Shown: piece by piece, positions 9,181-14,148 of the stretch
How the letters are laid out: each line of letters starts with the position of its first letter
Numbering within the stretch: position 1 is the first letter of the stretch
NCBI GenBank assembly: GCA_934162555.1
Contig: CAKPJE010000007.1
Coordinates: forward strand, 1-23,811
Direction of reading: 5' to 3'
Length of the DNA: 23,811 nucleotides
From: an uncultured Bacilli bacterium
GTDB taxonomy: Bacteria > Bacillota_I > Bacilli_A > RF39 > UBA660
Translations under genes and position numbers: made by a program
Notes under the pieces: generated by a model
The model's input: only the letters and a program-made list of their open reading frames with translations
Databases searched by the model: none
What the model was told of the DNA's origin: nothing

Positions 9181-9453
9181 ATGAATAATTTTTTAACTTG
9201 GGATGTATTAACTACATATGCAAGCTTTGTTACGATTGTATATATGGTAGTTGAGTTTACAAAGGGTTTAAAGTATATAAAAAAAATTCCGACAAAATAT
9301 TGGAGTTTTTTTATTGCATTTTTATTATTAACAATAACAAATTTTGTTATGAAAACATTTAAATTAGTAGATATAGTTATATATATTTTAACAGCTATAT
9401 CTATTAGCTTAGGCTCGAATGGTTTAAGCAATTTTAACAATAAGAAGGAGTGA
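9181..9453 (+). CDS. phage holin
   Basis: ATG at 9181 follows AAGGAGGTCAAA; upstream in-frame codons lie inside the previous gene and are rejected. The 90-aa product has an N-terminal soluble stretch (MNNFLTWDVLTTYAS), a hydrophobic helix at ~15-30, a basic turn (KGLKYIKKIPTKYW), and two further hydrophobic segments (~42-56 and ~64-78), with a lysine-rich end (NNKKE). Size, topology and position immediately before a CHAP endolysin are typical of small Firmicute holins, which open the membrane at lysis. Identification rests mainly on topology and position. Confidence 0.78.
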   Translation: MNNFLTWDVLTTYASFVTIVYMVVEFTKGLKYIKKIPTKYWSFFIAFLLLTITNFVMKTFKLVDIVIYILTAISISLGSNGLSNFNNKKE

Positions 9454-9458
9454 AAAAA

Positions 9459-9560
9459 ATGGAAGAAAATATGGAAGTTCAAACAATATTTAATGAAGAT
9501 GGATTTGAAGAATTAAACGAGGATGGTGAAATTGAAAATGTTTACGTTGAGAACGAATAA
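9459..9560 (+). CDS. small acidic ORF overlapping the endolysin start
   Basis: ATG at 9459 lies 5 nt after the holin stop and follows GAAGGAGTGAAAAAA, one of the better Shine-Dalgarno sites in the area. The 33-codon frame encodes a very acidic peptide beginning MEENMEVQTIFNED and ending in VYVENE before TAA at 9558-9560. It overlaps the chosen endolysin start (9538) by 23 nt in another frame, an arrangement that would allow translational coupling of the endolysin. No family is recognised. Because the endolysin lacks an equally good site of its own, this may mainly work as a coupling leader. Confidence 0.5.
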   Translation: MEENMEVQTIFNEDGFEELNEDGEIENVYVENE

Positions 9561-10233
9561 ACCAAAGAAAGATAATAAATCTTATATTACAATTGGTGCT
9601 GGAGGTTGGAATTCTTGCATTAAAGGGTATCCTACCGATAAAGAATGTGATGTGCTTGCAAACTGTGTTGGTTATGCAAATGGACGCTTTAACGAGATTA
9701 TAACAGAATTAACAGGTTATAAAGGCAATAAGTTTAATACTCTTAATTGCAATGCAGAATGGTTTATTGAAAGGGCTAAATCAGCAGGACTTGAAGTTGG
9801 TATGACCCCTAAACCAGGAGCAATTATGTGCTGGCAAAGAGGAACACTTGATAGCGGAAAAGATGGTGCTGGCCACGTTGCTGTTGTTGAGAAAGTTTAT
9901 GATAATGGTCACGTATATACTTCTGAATCCGGTTATGGTGCAAGTGCATTTTGGAATCAACATCGCTATAACAAAAACGGAAGATGGGGCATTGGTGCAA
10001 AGTATACATTTAGGGGATTCATATATAATCCAGAAGTCAAAGAAGAAAGTGAATCAACTTTATCAGATGAAAAACTTTTAGAATTGGTAAGAAGAACTAT
10101 CAGAGGTGATTTTGGCAATGGAACAACTCGTAAGAAAAAAATAGGTGCTAATTATAATATAGTACAAAATCAAGTTAATCTTAATTTAAAAAATGGTTTA
10201 ACAAGATGGGACAAAATAAAACTTTTTAAATAA
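9538..10233 (+). CDS. phage endolysin: CHAP amidase/endopeptidase with C-terminal Cpl-7-type wall-binding repeat
   Basis: The frame is open from ATG 9523. ATG 9538 is chosen because GAGGATGGTG lies 9-19 nt upstream, but 9523 remains possible. The product is 231 aa. Residues ~20-165 form a CHAP domain: probable catalytic Cys43 in ANCVGYANGRF, His113 in GAGHVAVVEKV and an acidic residue in YTSESGYG (Glu130). Residues ~178-215 (LVRRTIRGDFGNG, RKKKI, YNIVQNQVN) match the Cpl-7/CW_7 wall-binding repeat, present once here. CHAP enzymes cut peptidoglycan amide or peptide bonds; Cpl-7 repeats bind muropeptides. It closes the late operon and is followed by a strong terminator. Confidence 0.88.
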   Translation: MFTLRTNKPKKDNKSYITIGAGGWNSCIKGYPTDKECDVLANCVGYANGRFNEIITELTGYKGNKFNTLNCNAEWFIERAKSAGLEVGMTPKPGAIMCWQRGTLDSGKDGAGHVAVVEKVYDNGHVYTSESGYGASAFWNQHRYNKNGRWGIGAKYTFRGFIYNPEVKEESESTLSDEKLLELVRRTIRGDFGNGTTRKKKIGANYNIVQNQVNLNLKNGLTRWDKIKLFK

Positions 10234-10236
10234 TAA

Positions 10237-10266
10237 ACCAGGACGCGTGTCCTGGTCTTTTTTTTG
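10237..10266 (+). terminator. intrinsic terminator of the phage late operon
   Basis: A perfect 8-bp stem ACCAGGAC / GTCCTGGT (10237-10244 and 10249-10256) with loop GCGT is followed by C and a run of nine Ts. It lies 3 nt after the endolysin stop and faces the minus-strand gene ending at 10292, so it also separates convergent units. Confidence 0.93.
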
Positions 10267-10291
10267 TGCATAAATTTATACTTAATTAAAA

Positions 10292-10486
10292 TTAATCTTT
10301 TATATTAAGATTATTATTTTTTAATGCTGAGATAGCATTTCTAACAAATTGCACATTTGATAAGTTGTTTTGTTTTAGCAATGCTTTCAGTTCATTATAT
10401 TCTTCGATATTAAGATCCACCTTGAATTGTTTTTTGTGTTGTCTTATGTATTCTTGAATATATTTATTTTGATTAAACTTCTCCAT
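10292..10486 (-). CDS. ribbon-helix-helix DNA-binding protein (copy A)
   Basis: This is a 64-aa protein. After a basic N-terminus (MEKFNQNKYIQEYIRQHKK) comes a probable beta-strand QFKVDLN, a helix EEYNELKALLKQNN and a second helix after Ser (NVQFVRNAISAL). This strand-helix-helix layout is the Arc/CopG-type ribbon-helix-helix fold, whose dimers bind DNA with the paired strands. It is about 65% identical in its core to the product of 10760-10957. It lies downstream of the 32-aa peptide gene and shares its promoter on the minus strand; no good Shine-Dalgarno precedes its own ATG, which hints at coupled or regulated translation. A role as prophage regulator acting on the dyads at 10669 and 11327 is a guess from context. 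Confidence 0.75.
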   Translation of the reverse strand: MEKFNQNKYIQEYIRQHKKQFKVDLNIEEYNELKALLKQNNLSNVQFVRNAISALKNNNLNIKD

Positions 10487-10494
10487 AAATTAAT

Positions 10495-10523
10495 TTGACA
10501 ATATCTTTTTTTTATGTTATTAT
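10495..10523 (+). promoter_or_regulatory. plus-strand promoter antisense to the 32-aa peptide operon
   Basis: TTGACA (10495-10500), a 17-bp spacer and TATTAT (10518-10523) form a near-consensus housekeeping promoter. No plus-strand gene follows. Instead a hairpin and a terminator lie within 80 bp, so the likely product is a short antisense RNA starting near 10530. Confidence 0.65.
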
Positions 10524-10527
10524 TTAG

Positions 10528-10600
10528 ATGGGGAGTGGTTATTTACCACTCGCATCTAAAGGAATGTTAAGTGTGAATTTAATTGATATTCCTTTTTTTG
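10528..10600 (+). ncRNA. candidate counter-transcribed small RNA (about 70 nt)
   Basis: A TTGACA-17-TATTAT promoter ends at 10523. The DNA from 10524 holds a stem of TTAGATG/CATCTAA and GAGTGGT/ACCACTC (10524-10559) broken only by a GG/G internal loop. Then AGGAAT (10560-10565) pairs with ATTCCT (10588-10593), followed by a run of seven Ts, as an intrinsic terminator. The RNA would be fully complementary to the 3' half of the 32-aa peptide ORF (10539-10637) and to the leader of ribbon-helix-helix copy A. This layout resembles antisense control RNAs of plasmids and type I modules. Existence and function are inferred from the signals. Confidence 0.5.
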
Positions 10601-10637
10601 TTATCTTAATTTCGATAACCTTTAATGATATTGTCAT
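10539..10637 (-). CDS. 32-aa peptide with consensus promoter and Shine-Dalgarno
   Basis: ATG at 10637 (minus) follows AAGGAGGTGAGATA, a full-strength ribosome site, and the whole unit sits behind a TTGACA-17-TATAAT promoter. The peptide begins MTISLKVIEIKITKKGISIK, continues with FTLNIPLDASGK and stops at TAA. It is an alternating hydrophobic/basic, beta-prone sequence without a membrane helix. No family is recognised. Its stop codon lies inside the hairpin at 10524-10559, opposite the candidate antisense RNA, and ribbon-helix-helix copy A follows 52 nt downstream. It may be a regulatory leader peptide or one half of a two-part module. Confidence 0.6.
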   Translation of the reverse strand: MTISLKVIEIKITKKGISIKFTLNIPLDASGK

Positions 10638-10660
10638 TATCTCACCTCCTTACATATATA

Positions 10661-10689
10661 ATTATACTACATTATGTACCCAATGTCAA
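10661..10689 (-). promoter_or_regulatory. minus-strand promoter P2 with internal 18-bp dyad operator
   Basis: On the minus strand TTGACA (10689-10684), a 17-bp spacer and TATAAT (10666-10661) match consensus exactly. The spacer holds an inverted repeat, ACATTATGTACCCAATGT on the plus strand (10669-10686), centred on GTAC. Fifteen of its 18 bases match the dyad in promoter P1. A dyad between -35 and -10 is a classical repressor site. Confidence 0.85.
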
Positions 10690-10710
10690 TAGTTTTTTGA
10701 TTTTTTTATA

Positions 10711-10750
10711 AAAAAAACAACAAAGATTATAGTTATATTTTTTGTTGTTT
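10711..10750 (-). terminator. intrinsic terminator after ribbon-helix-helix copy B
   Basis: On the minus strand a 10-bp stem AAACAACAAA / TTTGTTGTTT with a 16-nt A/T loop is followed by four more Ts. It starts 10 nt past the stop of the gene at 10760-10957 and lies just upstream of promoter P2, so the two minus-strand units are separately transcribed. Confidence 0.75.
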
Positions 10751-10759
10751 GATAAATGT

Positions 10760-10957
10760 TTATTTTTTATTTTCTTCATTAAGATTTTCTTTTAATGCGA
10801 CTATAGCATTTTTTACAAATTGCACACATGTCAAATTATTTTGTTTTAGCAATTCTTTTAACTCATTGTATTCTTCAATATTTAAATCCACTTTAAATGC
10901 TCTTTTGTGATTTTTTTTCCATTCTTGAATATATTTTTTTTGATCAAAATTACTCAT
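10760..10957 (-). CDS. ribbon-helix-helix DNA-binding protein (copy B)
   Basis: The open frame allows starts up to 10978 (MMKKMKKMSNF). ATG 10957 is chosen because MSNFDQKKYIQEW aligns with the MEKFNQNKYIQEY start of copy A and because it overlaps the stop of the upstream gene, which implies coupled translation. The 65-aa product has the same strand-helix-helix layout: FKVDLN, then EEYNELKELLKQNN, then CVQFVKNAIVALK. Both copies and their promoters look like a tandem duplication. It is co-transcribed from promoter P1 behind the acidic protein at 10950-11291. It probably binds DNA as a dimer; autoregulation through the shared dyads is plausible but not shown. Confidence 0.75.
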   Translation of the reverse strand: MSNFDQKKYIQEWKKNHKRAFKVDLNIEEYNELKELLKQNNLTCVQFVKNAIVALKENLNEENKK

Positions 10958-11291
10958 TTTCTTCATCTTCTTCATCAAGATAGGGAATTGCTATATATTC
11001 TGAGTATTCGCAATCTTTGTCACTAAATTCTACTTTATCGTCCAAATAATCAAAATAGTTTGCATTATCAAAATAAGTGATTTTATAATATTGATAGTTA
11101 TATACTTCATCATTTCCTTGTTCACAGTCGATTTCTACATCTTCAATTCTTTCTACAAGTTCTTGACTATCTTTATAATTTTCGTTTTTAATAAGTTCTG
11201 TATCTAATTTAGGTAATTCATCATATATTTTTGCAAATGCCTTTGGTCCTCTGCATTCTCCCCCTTTTAAATAAAAATTAATTGTTTTCAT
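10950..11291 (-). CDS. acidic protein of unknown function in prophage right-end operon
   Basis: The start is ATG at 11291 (minus) after AAAGGAGAAAAAT, driven by promoter P1. The 113-aa product begins MKTINFYLKGGECRGPKAFA and is very acidic, particularly in the second half (Asp/Glu/Tyr-rich, ending DEEDEENE). It has no membrane segment or recognisable catalytic motif. Strong acidity and pairing with a DNA-binding protein gene could fit an antirepressor or DNA-mimic, but that is speculation. Its last codons overlap the start of ribbon-helix-helix copy B, so the two proteins are probably made together. Confidence 0.65.
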   Translation of the reverse strand: MKTINFYLKGGECRGPKAFAKIYDELPKLDTELIKNENYKDSQELVERIEDVEIDCEQGNDEVYNYQYYKITYFDNANYFDYLDDKVEFSDKDCEYSEYIAIPYLDEEDEENE

Positions 11292-11318
11292 ATTTTTCTC
11301 CTTTTCTTTAACAATTAT

Positions 11319-11347
11319 ATTGTACTACATTGCGTACTCAATGTCAA
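11319..11347 (-). promoter_or_regulatory. minus-strand promoter P1 with internal 18-bp dyad operator
   Basis: On the minus strand TTGACA (11347-11342), a 17-bp spacer and TACAAT (11324-11319). The spacer contains ACATTGCGTACTCAATGT on the plus strand (11327-11344), a perfect inverted repeat of ACATTG/CAATGT around six bases. It drives the acidic protein and ribbon-helix-helix copy B. The near-identical site in P2 shows both promoters are probably controlled by one regulator. Confidence 0.85.
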
Positions 11348-11365
11348 TATTTTTTTTCATTTTTT

Positions 11366-11400
11366 TTTAAAAAACAAAAAATATATTTATAATTTTTGTT
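11366..11400 (-). terminator. weak A/T terminator-like hairpin beyond truncated cotJC
   Basis: On the minus strand AACAAAAA / TTTTTGTT (11400-11393 and 11380-11373) forms an 8-bp stem followed by TTTT. It resembles the terminator at 10711-10750, and the flanking TTGTTG...TAATAAATGT bases are also shared, so it may be part of the duplicated module. It would stop transcription coming from cotJ into the prophage. Confidence 0.4.
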
Positions 11401-11419
11401 GCTTAATAAATGTCTATCG

Positions 11420-11626
11420 TTAATGCTCTAATTCCTCGACTGCAATATCGTTTAATAATGCGCTTCCTCTTTCATCTGGCATTGTGAATTTTTGACAAAA
11501 ATATCGCTTTGCAGCACCGATTTCTCCATCTGGTCCCCCTAGTTGAGCAAGTAATGTTTTAGCCATTTTTAAGTCTTTGTTTTTAATATTTATAGGATAT
11601 TCTAATTTTTTAACATATTTTAACAT
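11420..11626 (-). pseudogene. cotJC: cotJC, 5' fragment (spore coat manganese-catalase-like protein), interrupted
   Basis: ATG at 11626 follows AAGGAGGTAAT. The 68 codons match the N-terminus of CotJC/manganese catalase: KKLEYPINI, LLAQLGGPDGEIGAAKRYF, then FTMPDERGSALLNDIAVEELEH and a stop. Family members are about 190 aa. Metal ligands Glu35, Glu65 and His68 (E-x-x-H) are kept, but the second half with the remaining Glu and His ligands is missing. The break falls where homologues continue A-H-L-E-M. Directly beyond lie prophage genes, so the gene was probably split by prophage insertion; the other half would be at the prophage left end, outside this window. In spore formers cotJA-cotJB-cotJC is a mother-cell operon. 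Confidence 0.85.
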
Positions 11627-11635
11627 ATTACCTCC

Positions 11636-12073
11636 TTAATTTTCCCATGGCCATGGCATTCTATCCCATGCCCAAGGGTATGTATTATTGGCATCACTAT
11701 CTAAAGTTAGTGGGCCATATTTGTTTTCATATTCTTTGACTAAATTATTCTTTTCTATTCTATATCTATTAAATAAATCAATATATTCCTTCGAATTAGG
11801 ATAAATGTCTAAATATAAATTTAAGTCAATCATTGCAAAACTTAGAGCATCAATGCTTGTTAGCATTTTTGCTTGATCATTTGCTGGTTCAATATTGTAA
11901 GGATTATTTAATTTATAGGGGTCATATAAATCCTTAAACATATTACCTCTGATAAATCCTTGATATGGATCATATAAATTATCTTTTTGCTTTTGATAGT
12001 TTTTTTGCTCATAATTTGTTTGACCTTGATAATTCATGTTTCCCATATTAGGCATAAAATTGTAGTAATTCAT
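11636..12073 (-). CDS. spore coat protein, CotJA-CotJB fusion
   Basis: This is a 145-aa protein, ATG at 12073 after GGGAGGAAAAA. Residues 1-33 are Asn/Gln/Tyr-rich. Residues 34-55 (YDPYQGFIRGNMFKDLYDPYK) resemble the core of CotJA. Residues ~68-145 match CotJB: LTSIDALSFAMIDLNLYLD, FNRY, LVKEYENKYGPLTL and the terminal Pro-Trp-x-Trp...MPWPWEN. CotJA and CotJB are normally separate genes of ~80-90 residues each; here a reduced CotJA core is joined to CotJB in a single frame. It lies 9 nt upstream of the cotJC fragment, the expected operon order. It is probably deposited in the inner coat during sporulation. No clear sigma-E or sigma-K promoter could be identified upstream. Confidence 0.82.
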   Translation of the reverse strand: MNYYNFMPNMGNMNYQGQTNYEQKNYQKQKDNLYDPYQGFIRGNMFKDLYDPYKLNNPYNIEPANDQAKMLTSIDALSFAMIDLNLYLDIYPNSKEYIDLFNRYRIEKNNLVKEYENKYGPLTLDSDANNTYPWAWDRMPWPWEN

Positions 12074-12181
12074 TTTTTCCTCCCAAAATATAATAGTTGT
12101 TTTGTTTAAATTTGTTTGGGTTTTAACCTATTAGTCTTTATTTTTGTAAAAAAAAATGCTATAATTTGTTTAGAGGTGTTT

Positions 12182-12544
12182 ATGAAAAAAAATAGTTTTG
12201 TTATTGCTTTAATAGGGTTAGTTTTAATATTTGGTGCGAGTACATTATTTTTTAGAAATTCTAATAAAAAAGTAGATATGGGTGGCCCAAAAGTTCAAAT
12301 TGATGCATTAAGTAAAGAAATTGATGAATTAGAAGTTACTGATAAAATTGAAAGTACAAGAAAACTTGAAACTGAAATAAGTGAGATTAAGATATCTATA
12401 AATATACTTGATGGGCGCAATTTTGAAATGTATAAAGATAAAGAAATATCTTTATATGATTATTATGTAAATAATAAACAAATAAAAAAATACAATAAAT
12501 TGGTAGAAGATTTAGAGAAAAAAATTGAACAAAAATTAAAATAA
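12182..12544 (+). CDS. small membrane-anchored coiled-coil protein, function unknown
   Basis: The open frame extends to 12116, but ATG 12182 follows TAGAGGTGTTT and a TATAAT box at 12160-12165, so it is preferred. The product is 120 aa: a basic N-terminus (MKKNS), a hydrophobic helix at ~5-24 (signal anchor or uncleaved signal), then a charged helical region rich in Glu/Lys/Ile heptads (IDALSKEIDELEV... and YNKLVEDLEKKIEQKLK) likely to form a coiled coil. No lipobox Cys is present. No family is recognised. It diverges from the cotJ operon and precedes the RSH transcription unit, which has its own promoter. Confidence 0.65.
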   Translation: MKKNSFVIALIGLVLIFGASTLFFRNSNKKVDMGGPKVQIDALSKEIDELEVTDKIESTRKLETEISEIKISINILDGRNFEMYKDKEISLYDYYVNNKQIKKYNKLVEDLEKKIEQKLK

Positions 12545-12548
12545 TCTA

Positions 12549-12577
12549 TTGACAATTATATATAAATATTATAAAAT
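12549..12577 (+). promoter_or_regulatory. promoter of the leader peptide/RSH unit
   Basis: TTGACA (12549-12554), a 17-bp spacer and TAAAAT (12572-12577). Transcription would begin near 12584, giving a short leader that contains the peptide ORF and the hairpin at 12637-12668. Confidence 0.75.
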
Positions 12578-12600
12578 TAATTCAAATTTGGAGGTGGCAT

Positions 12601-12642
12601 ATGAAGAAATATAATAATTTTTATATGTCATGTTGTGCTTAA
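12601..12642 (+). CDS. 13-aa leader peptide upstream of RSH gene
   Basis: ATG at 12601 follows TTTGGAGGTGGCAT, a strong ribosome site. The peptide is MKKYNNFYMSCCA, ending in two tandem Cys codons and Ala before TAA. It is far too short for a normal gene, but its start signals are among the best nearby. Its stop codon lies in the left arm of a terminator hairpin, so ribosome position on this ORF would decide whether the terminator forms. This is the layout of translation-dependent attenuators. The signal sensed, if any, is unknown. Confidence 0.6.
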   Translation: MKKYNNFYMSCCA

Positions 12643-12668
12643 AAATACACTATTTTTAGGCCTTTTTT
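12637..12668 (+). terminator. terminator/attenuator between leader peptide and RSH gene
   Basis: The arms GCTTAAAAATA (12637-12647) and TATTTTTAGGC (12651-12661) pair over 11 bp, with one G-T wobble and loop CAC, followed by C and six Ts. The left arm includes the leader-peptide stop codon. The RSH ATG is only 13 nt past the T-run, so the gene is expressed only by read-through. Confidence 0.75.
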
Positions 12669-12680
12669 GTTGGAGAATTT

Positions 12681-14096
12681 ATGAATATTGAAAAACTAAT
12701 TGATTTAATTAAAACTTATAATCCTGATGAAGTAAATATTATTAAATCCGCTTATGAATATGCTTCTTTAAAACACAAAAATCAGTATAGACAAAGTGGA
12801 GAACCTTATATAATTCATCCTTTAAATGTTGCTTATATACTTGCAGAAATGCATGCTGATAGGGATACTGTGTGTGCTGGATTGTTACACGATACCTTAG
12901 AAGATACAAGTGCAAGTAAGGAAGAAATTGCTTTTTTATTTAATCCGACGATTGCAAATTTAGTTGATGGTGTTACTAAGTTATCTAAAATGAATTTTTC
13001 TAGTAAACAAGAAGAAAATTTAGCTAATACTAGAAAAATTATAACTGGTATAACTGATGATATAAGAATAATAATTATCAAATTAGCTGATAGGTTGCAC
13101 AACATGCGGACTTTACAATATAAAAGTTGTTATAAACAAAAAGAAAATTCGATTGAAACAATGGAGTTATTCGCACCACTTGCTTATTCAATTGGGGCAT
13201 ATAGAATTAAAAATGAACTTGAAGATTTGGCATTTCAATATTTAAAACCTGATAGCTATAAAAAAATAAGTGATGTTAAAAATAAAATAGCGCAAAAAAA
13301 CAAGTTTAATTTAGAAAATATGTTATGTTCTATTAAAAACACTTTGGAAAAAGAAGGTATTAATAATATAATTAAACTTAGAAGTAAAAATGTATATGGT
13401 ATTTATAGAAGGCTTGAACAAAATGAAAAAATTTCAGAAATTCATGATTTATTCGCACTAAAAGTATTAGTTGAAGAAATTAGAAATTGCTATATTTCTT
13501 TATACTATATTCATAATTTATACCATCCTATTAATAATCGTTTTAAAGATTATATTTGTAATCCTAAAACAAATATGTATAGGAGTTTGCACACTACTGT
13601 TTTTGGTCCTGATGATAGACTTGTACAAACCCAAATAAGAACATTTGATATGGATAAAATTGCTTCTTTTGGTTTGACTGCATACTGGGATATAAATAAA
13701 GGTGATGCAAGAGATGTTATGCAAAGGGCATTGAAAGAAAAATACCAATTTTATAAATCTTTGGAAGAAATTAATTTGATTTTTAAAGATAATAATGAGT
13801 TCGTTAAAAATGTTAAATCAGAATTACTTGCTGATAAAGTTTATGTATATACTGGTAAAGGTGATATAATTGAGCTTCCTAAAGGATCTACAATTGTGGA
13901 TTTTGCTTATAGATTGGATATTGGTAATATAATGGTTGATGCTTTTGTTAATGATGTTGAAGTACCATTTGATTATGTTTTAAAAAATAAAGATAGAGTT
14001 AGGGTTGTTACAGATAAATTATCCTATGGTCCAAGAAAAAAATGGCTCAATATTGCTTATACTAGTAATGCTAAAGAAAAAATAAAATCTTTGTGA
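12681..14096 (+). CDS. RelA/SpoT homologue (ppGpp hydrolase/synthetase), shortened, with altered synthetase residue
   Basis: This is a 471-aa protein, ATG at 12681 after TTGGAGAATTT. The HD hydrolase domain (~20-160) keeps the metal and catalytic residues: His46 (IIHP), His70-Asp71 and Glu74-Asp75 (HDTLED), Asp137 and Asn141 (LADRLHNM). The synthetase domain (~215-340) has RSKNVYGIY, the Mg-ligand Asp256 (EIHDLFALK), RFKDYI and SLHTTV. At the QIRT motif, however, the usual Glu (E-x-Q-I-R-T) is Gln316 (VQTQIRT). The TGS domain follows (~385-450). The protein stops right after TGS, lacking the helical, zinc-finger and ACT domains that bring full-length RSH to ~730 aa. The hydrolase is probably intact; synthetase activity is doubtful. 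These proteins set (p)ppGpp level in the stringent response. Confidence 0.92.
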   Translation: MNIEKLIDLIKTYNPDEVNIIKSAYEYASLKHKNQYRQSGEPYIIHPLNVAYILAEMHADRDTVCAGLLHDTLEDTSASKEEIAFLFNPTIANLVDGVTKLSKMNFSSKQEENLANTRKIITGITDDIRIIIIKLADRLHNMRTLQYKSCYKQKENSIETMELFAPLAYSIGAYRIKNELEDLAFQYLKPDSYKKISDVKNKIAQKNKFNLENMLCSIKNTLEKEGINNIIKLRSKNVYGIYRRLEQNEKISEIHDLFALKVLVEEIRNCYISLYYIHNLYHPINNRFKDYICNPKTNMYRSLHTTVFGPDDRLVQTQIRTFDMDKIASFGLTAYWDINKGDARDVMQRALKEKYQFYKSLEEINLIFKDNNEFVKNVKSELLADKVYVYTGKGDIIELPKGSTIVDFAYRLDIGNIMVDAFVNDVEVPFDYVLKNKDRVRVVTDKLSYGPRKKWLNIAYTSNAKEKIKSL

Positions 14097-14102
14097 TATA
14101 TG

Positions 14103-14131
14103 TTGTCAAAAGTTAAAAAAAAATCTATAAT
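14103..14131 (+). promoter_or_regulatory. promoter of the rRNA methyltransferase gene
   Basis: TTGTCA (14103-14108), a 17-bp spacer and TATAAT (14126-14131). The Shine-Dalgarno GGGTGAT begins only 7 nt after the -10 box, so the mRNA leader would be about 10 nt long. Confidence 0.65.
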
Positions 14132-14148
14132 TTTAATGGGTGATGAAT

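Noticed and set aside
10564..10692. A 42-aa hydrophobic plus-strand frame (starting MLSVNLIDIPFFVILISITF), possible type I toxin
   Set aside because: Its ATG has no usable Shine-Dalgarno spacing, a terminator at 10588-10600 lies within it, and the frame is the exact antisense of the well-supported 32-aa peptide gene and its promoter.
10237..11420. Prophage integrase at this end
   Set aside because: None of the right-end proteins is large enough or has recombinase motifs; the integrase must lie at the other prophage end.
11420..11626. Treating the 68-codon cotJC frame as a complete small gene
   Set aside because: The match to CotJC is collinear from residue 1 and stops in the middle of a conserved helix, with loss of the metal ligands in the second half.
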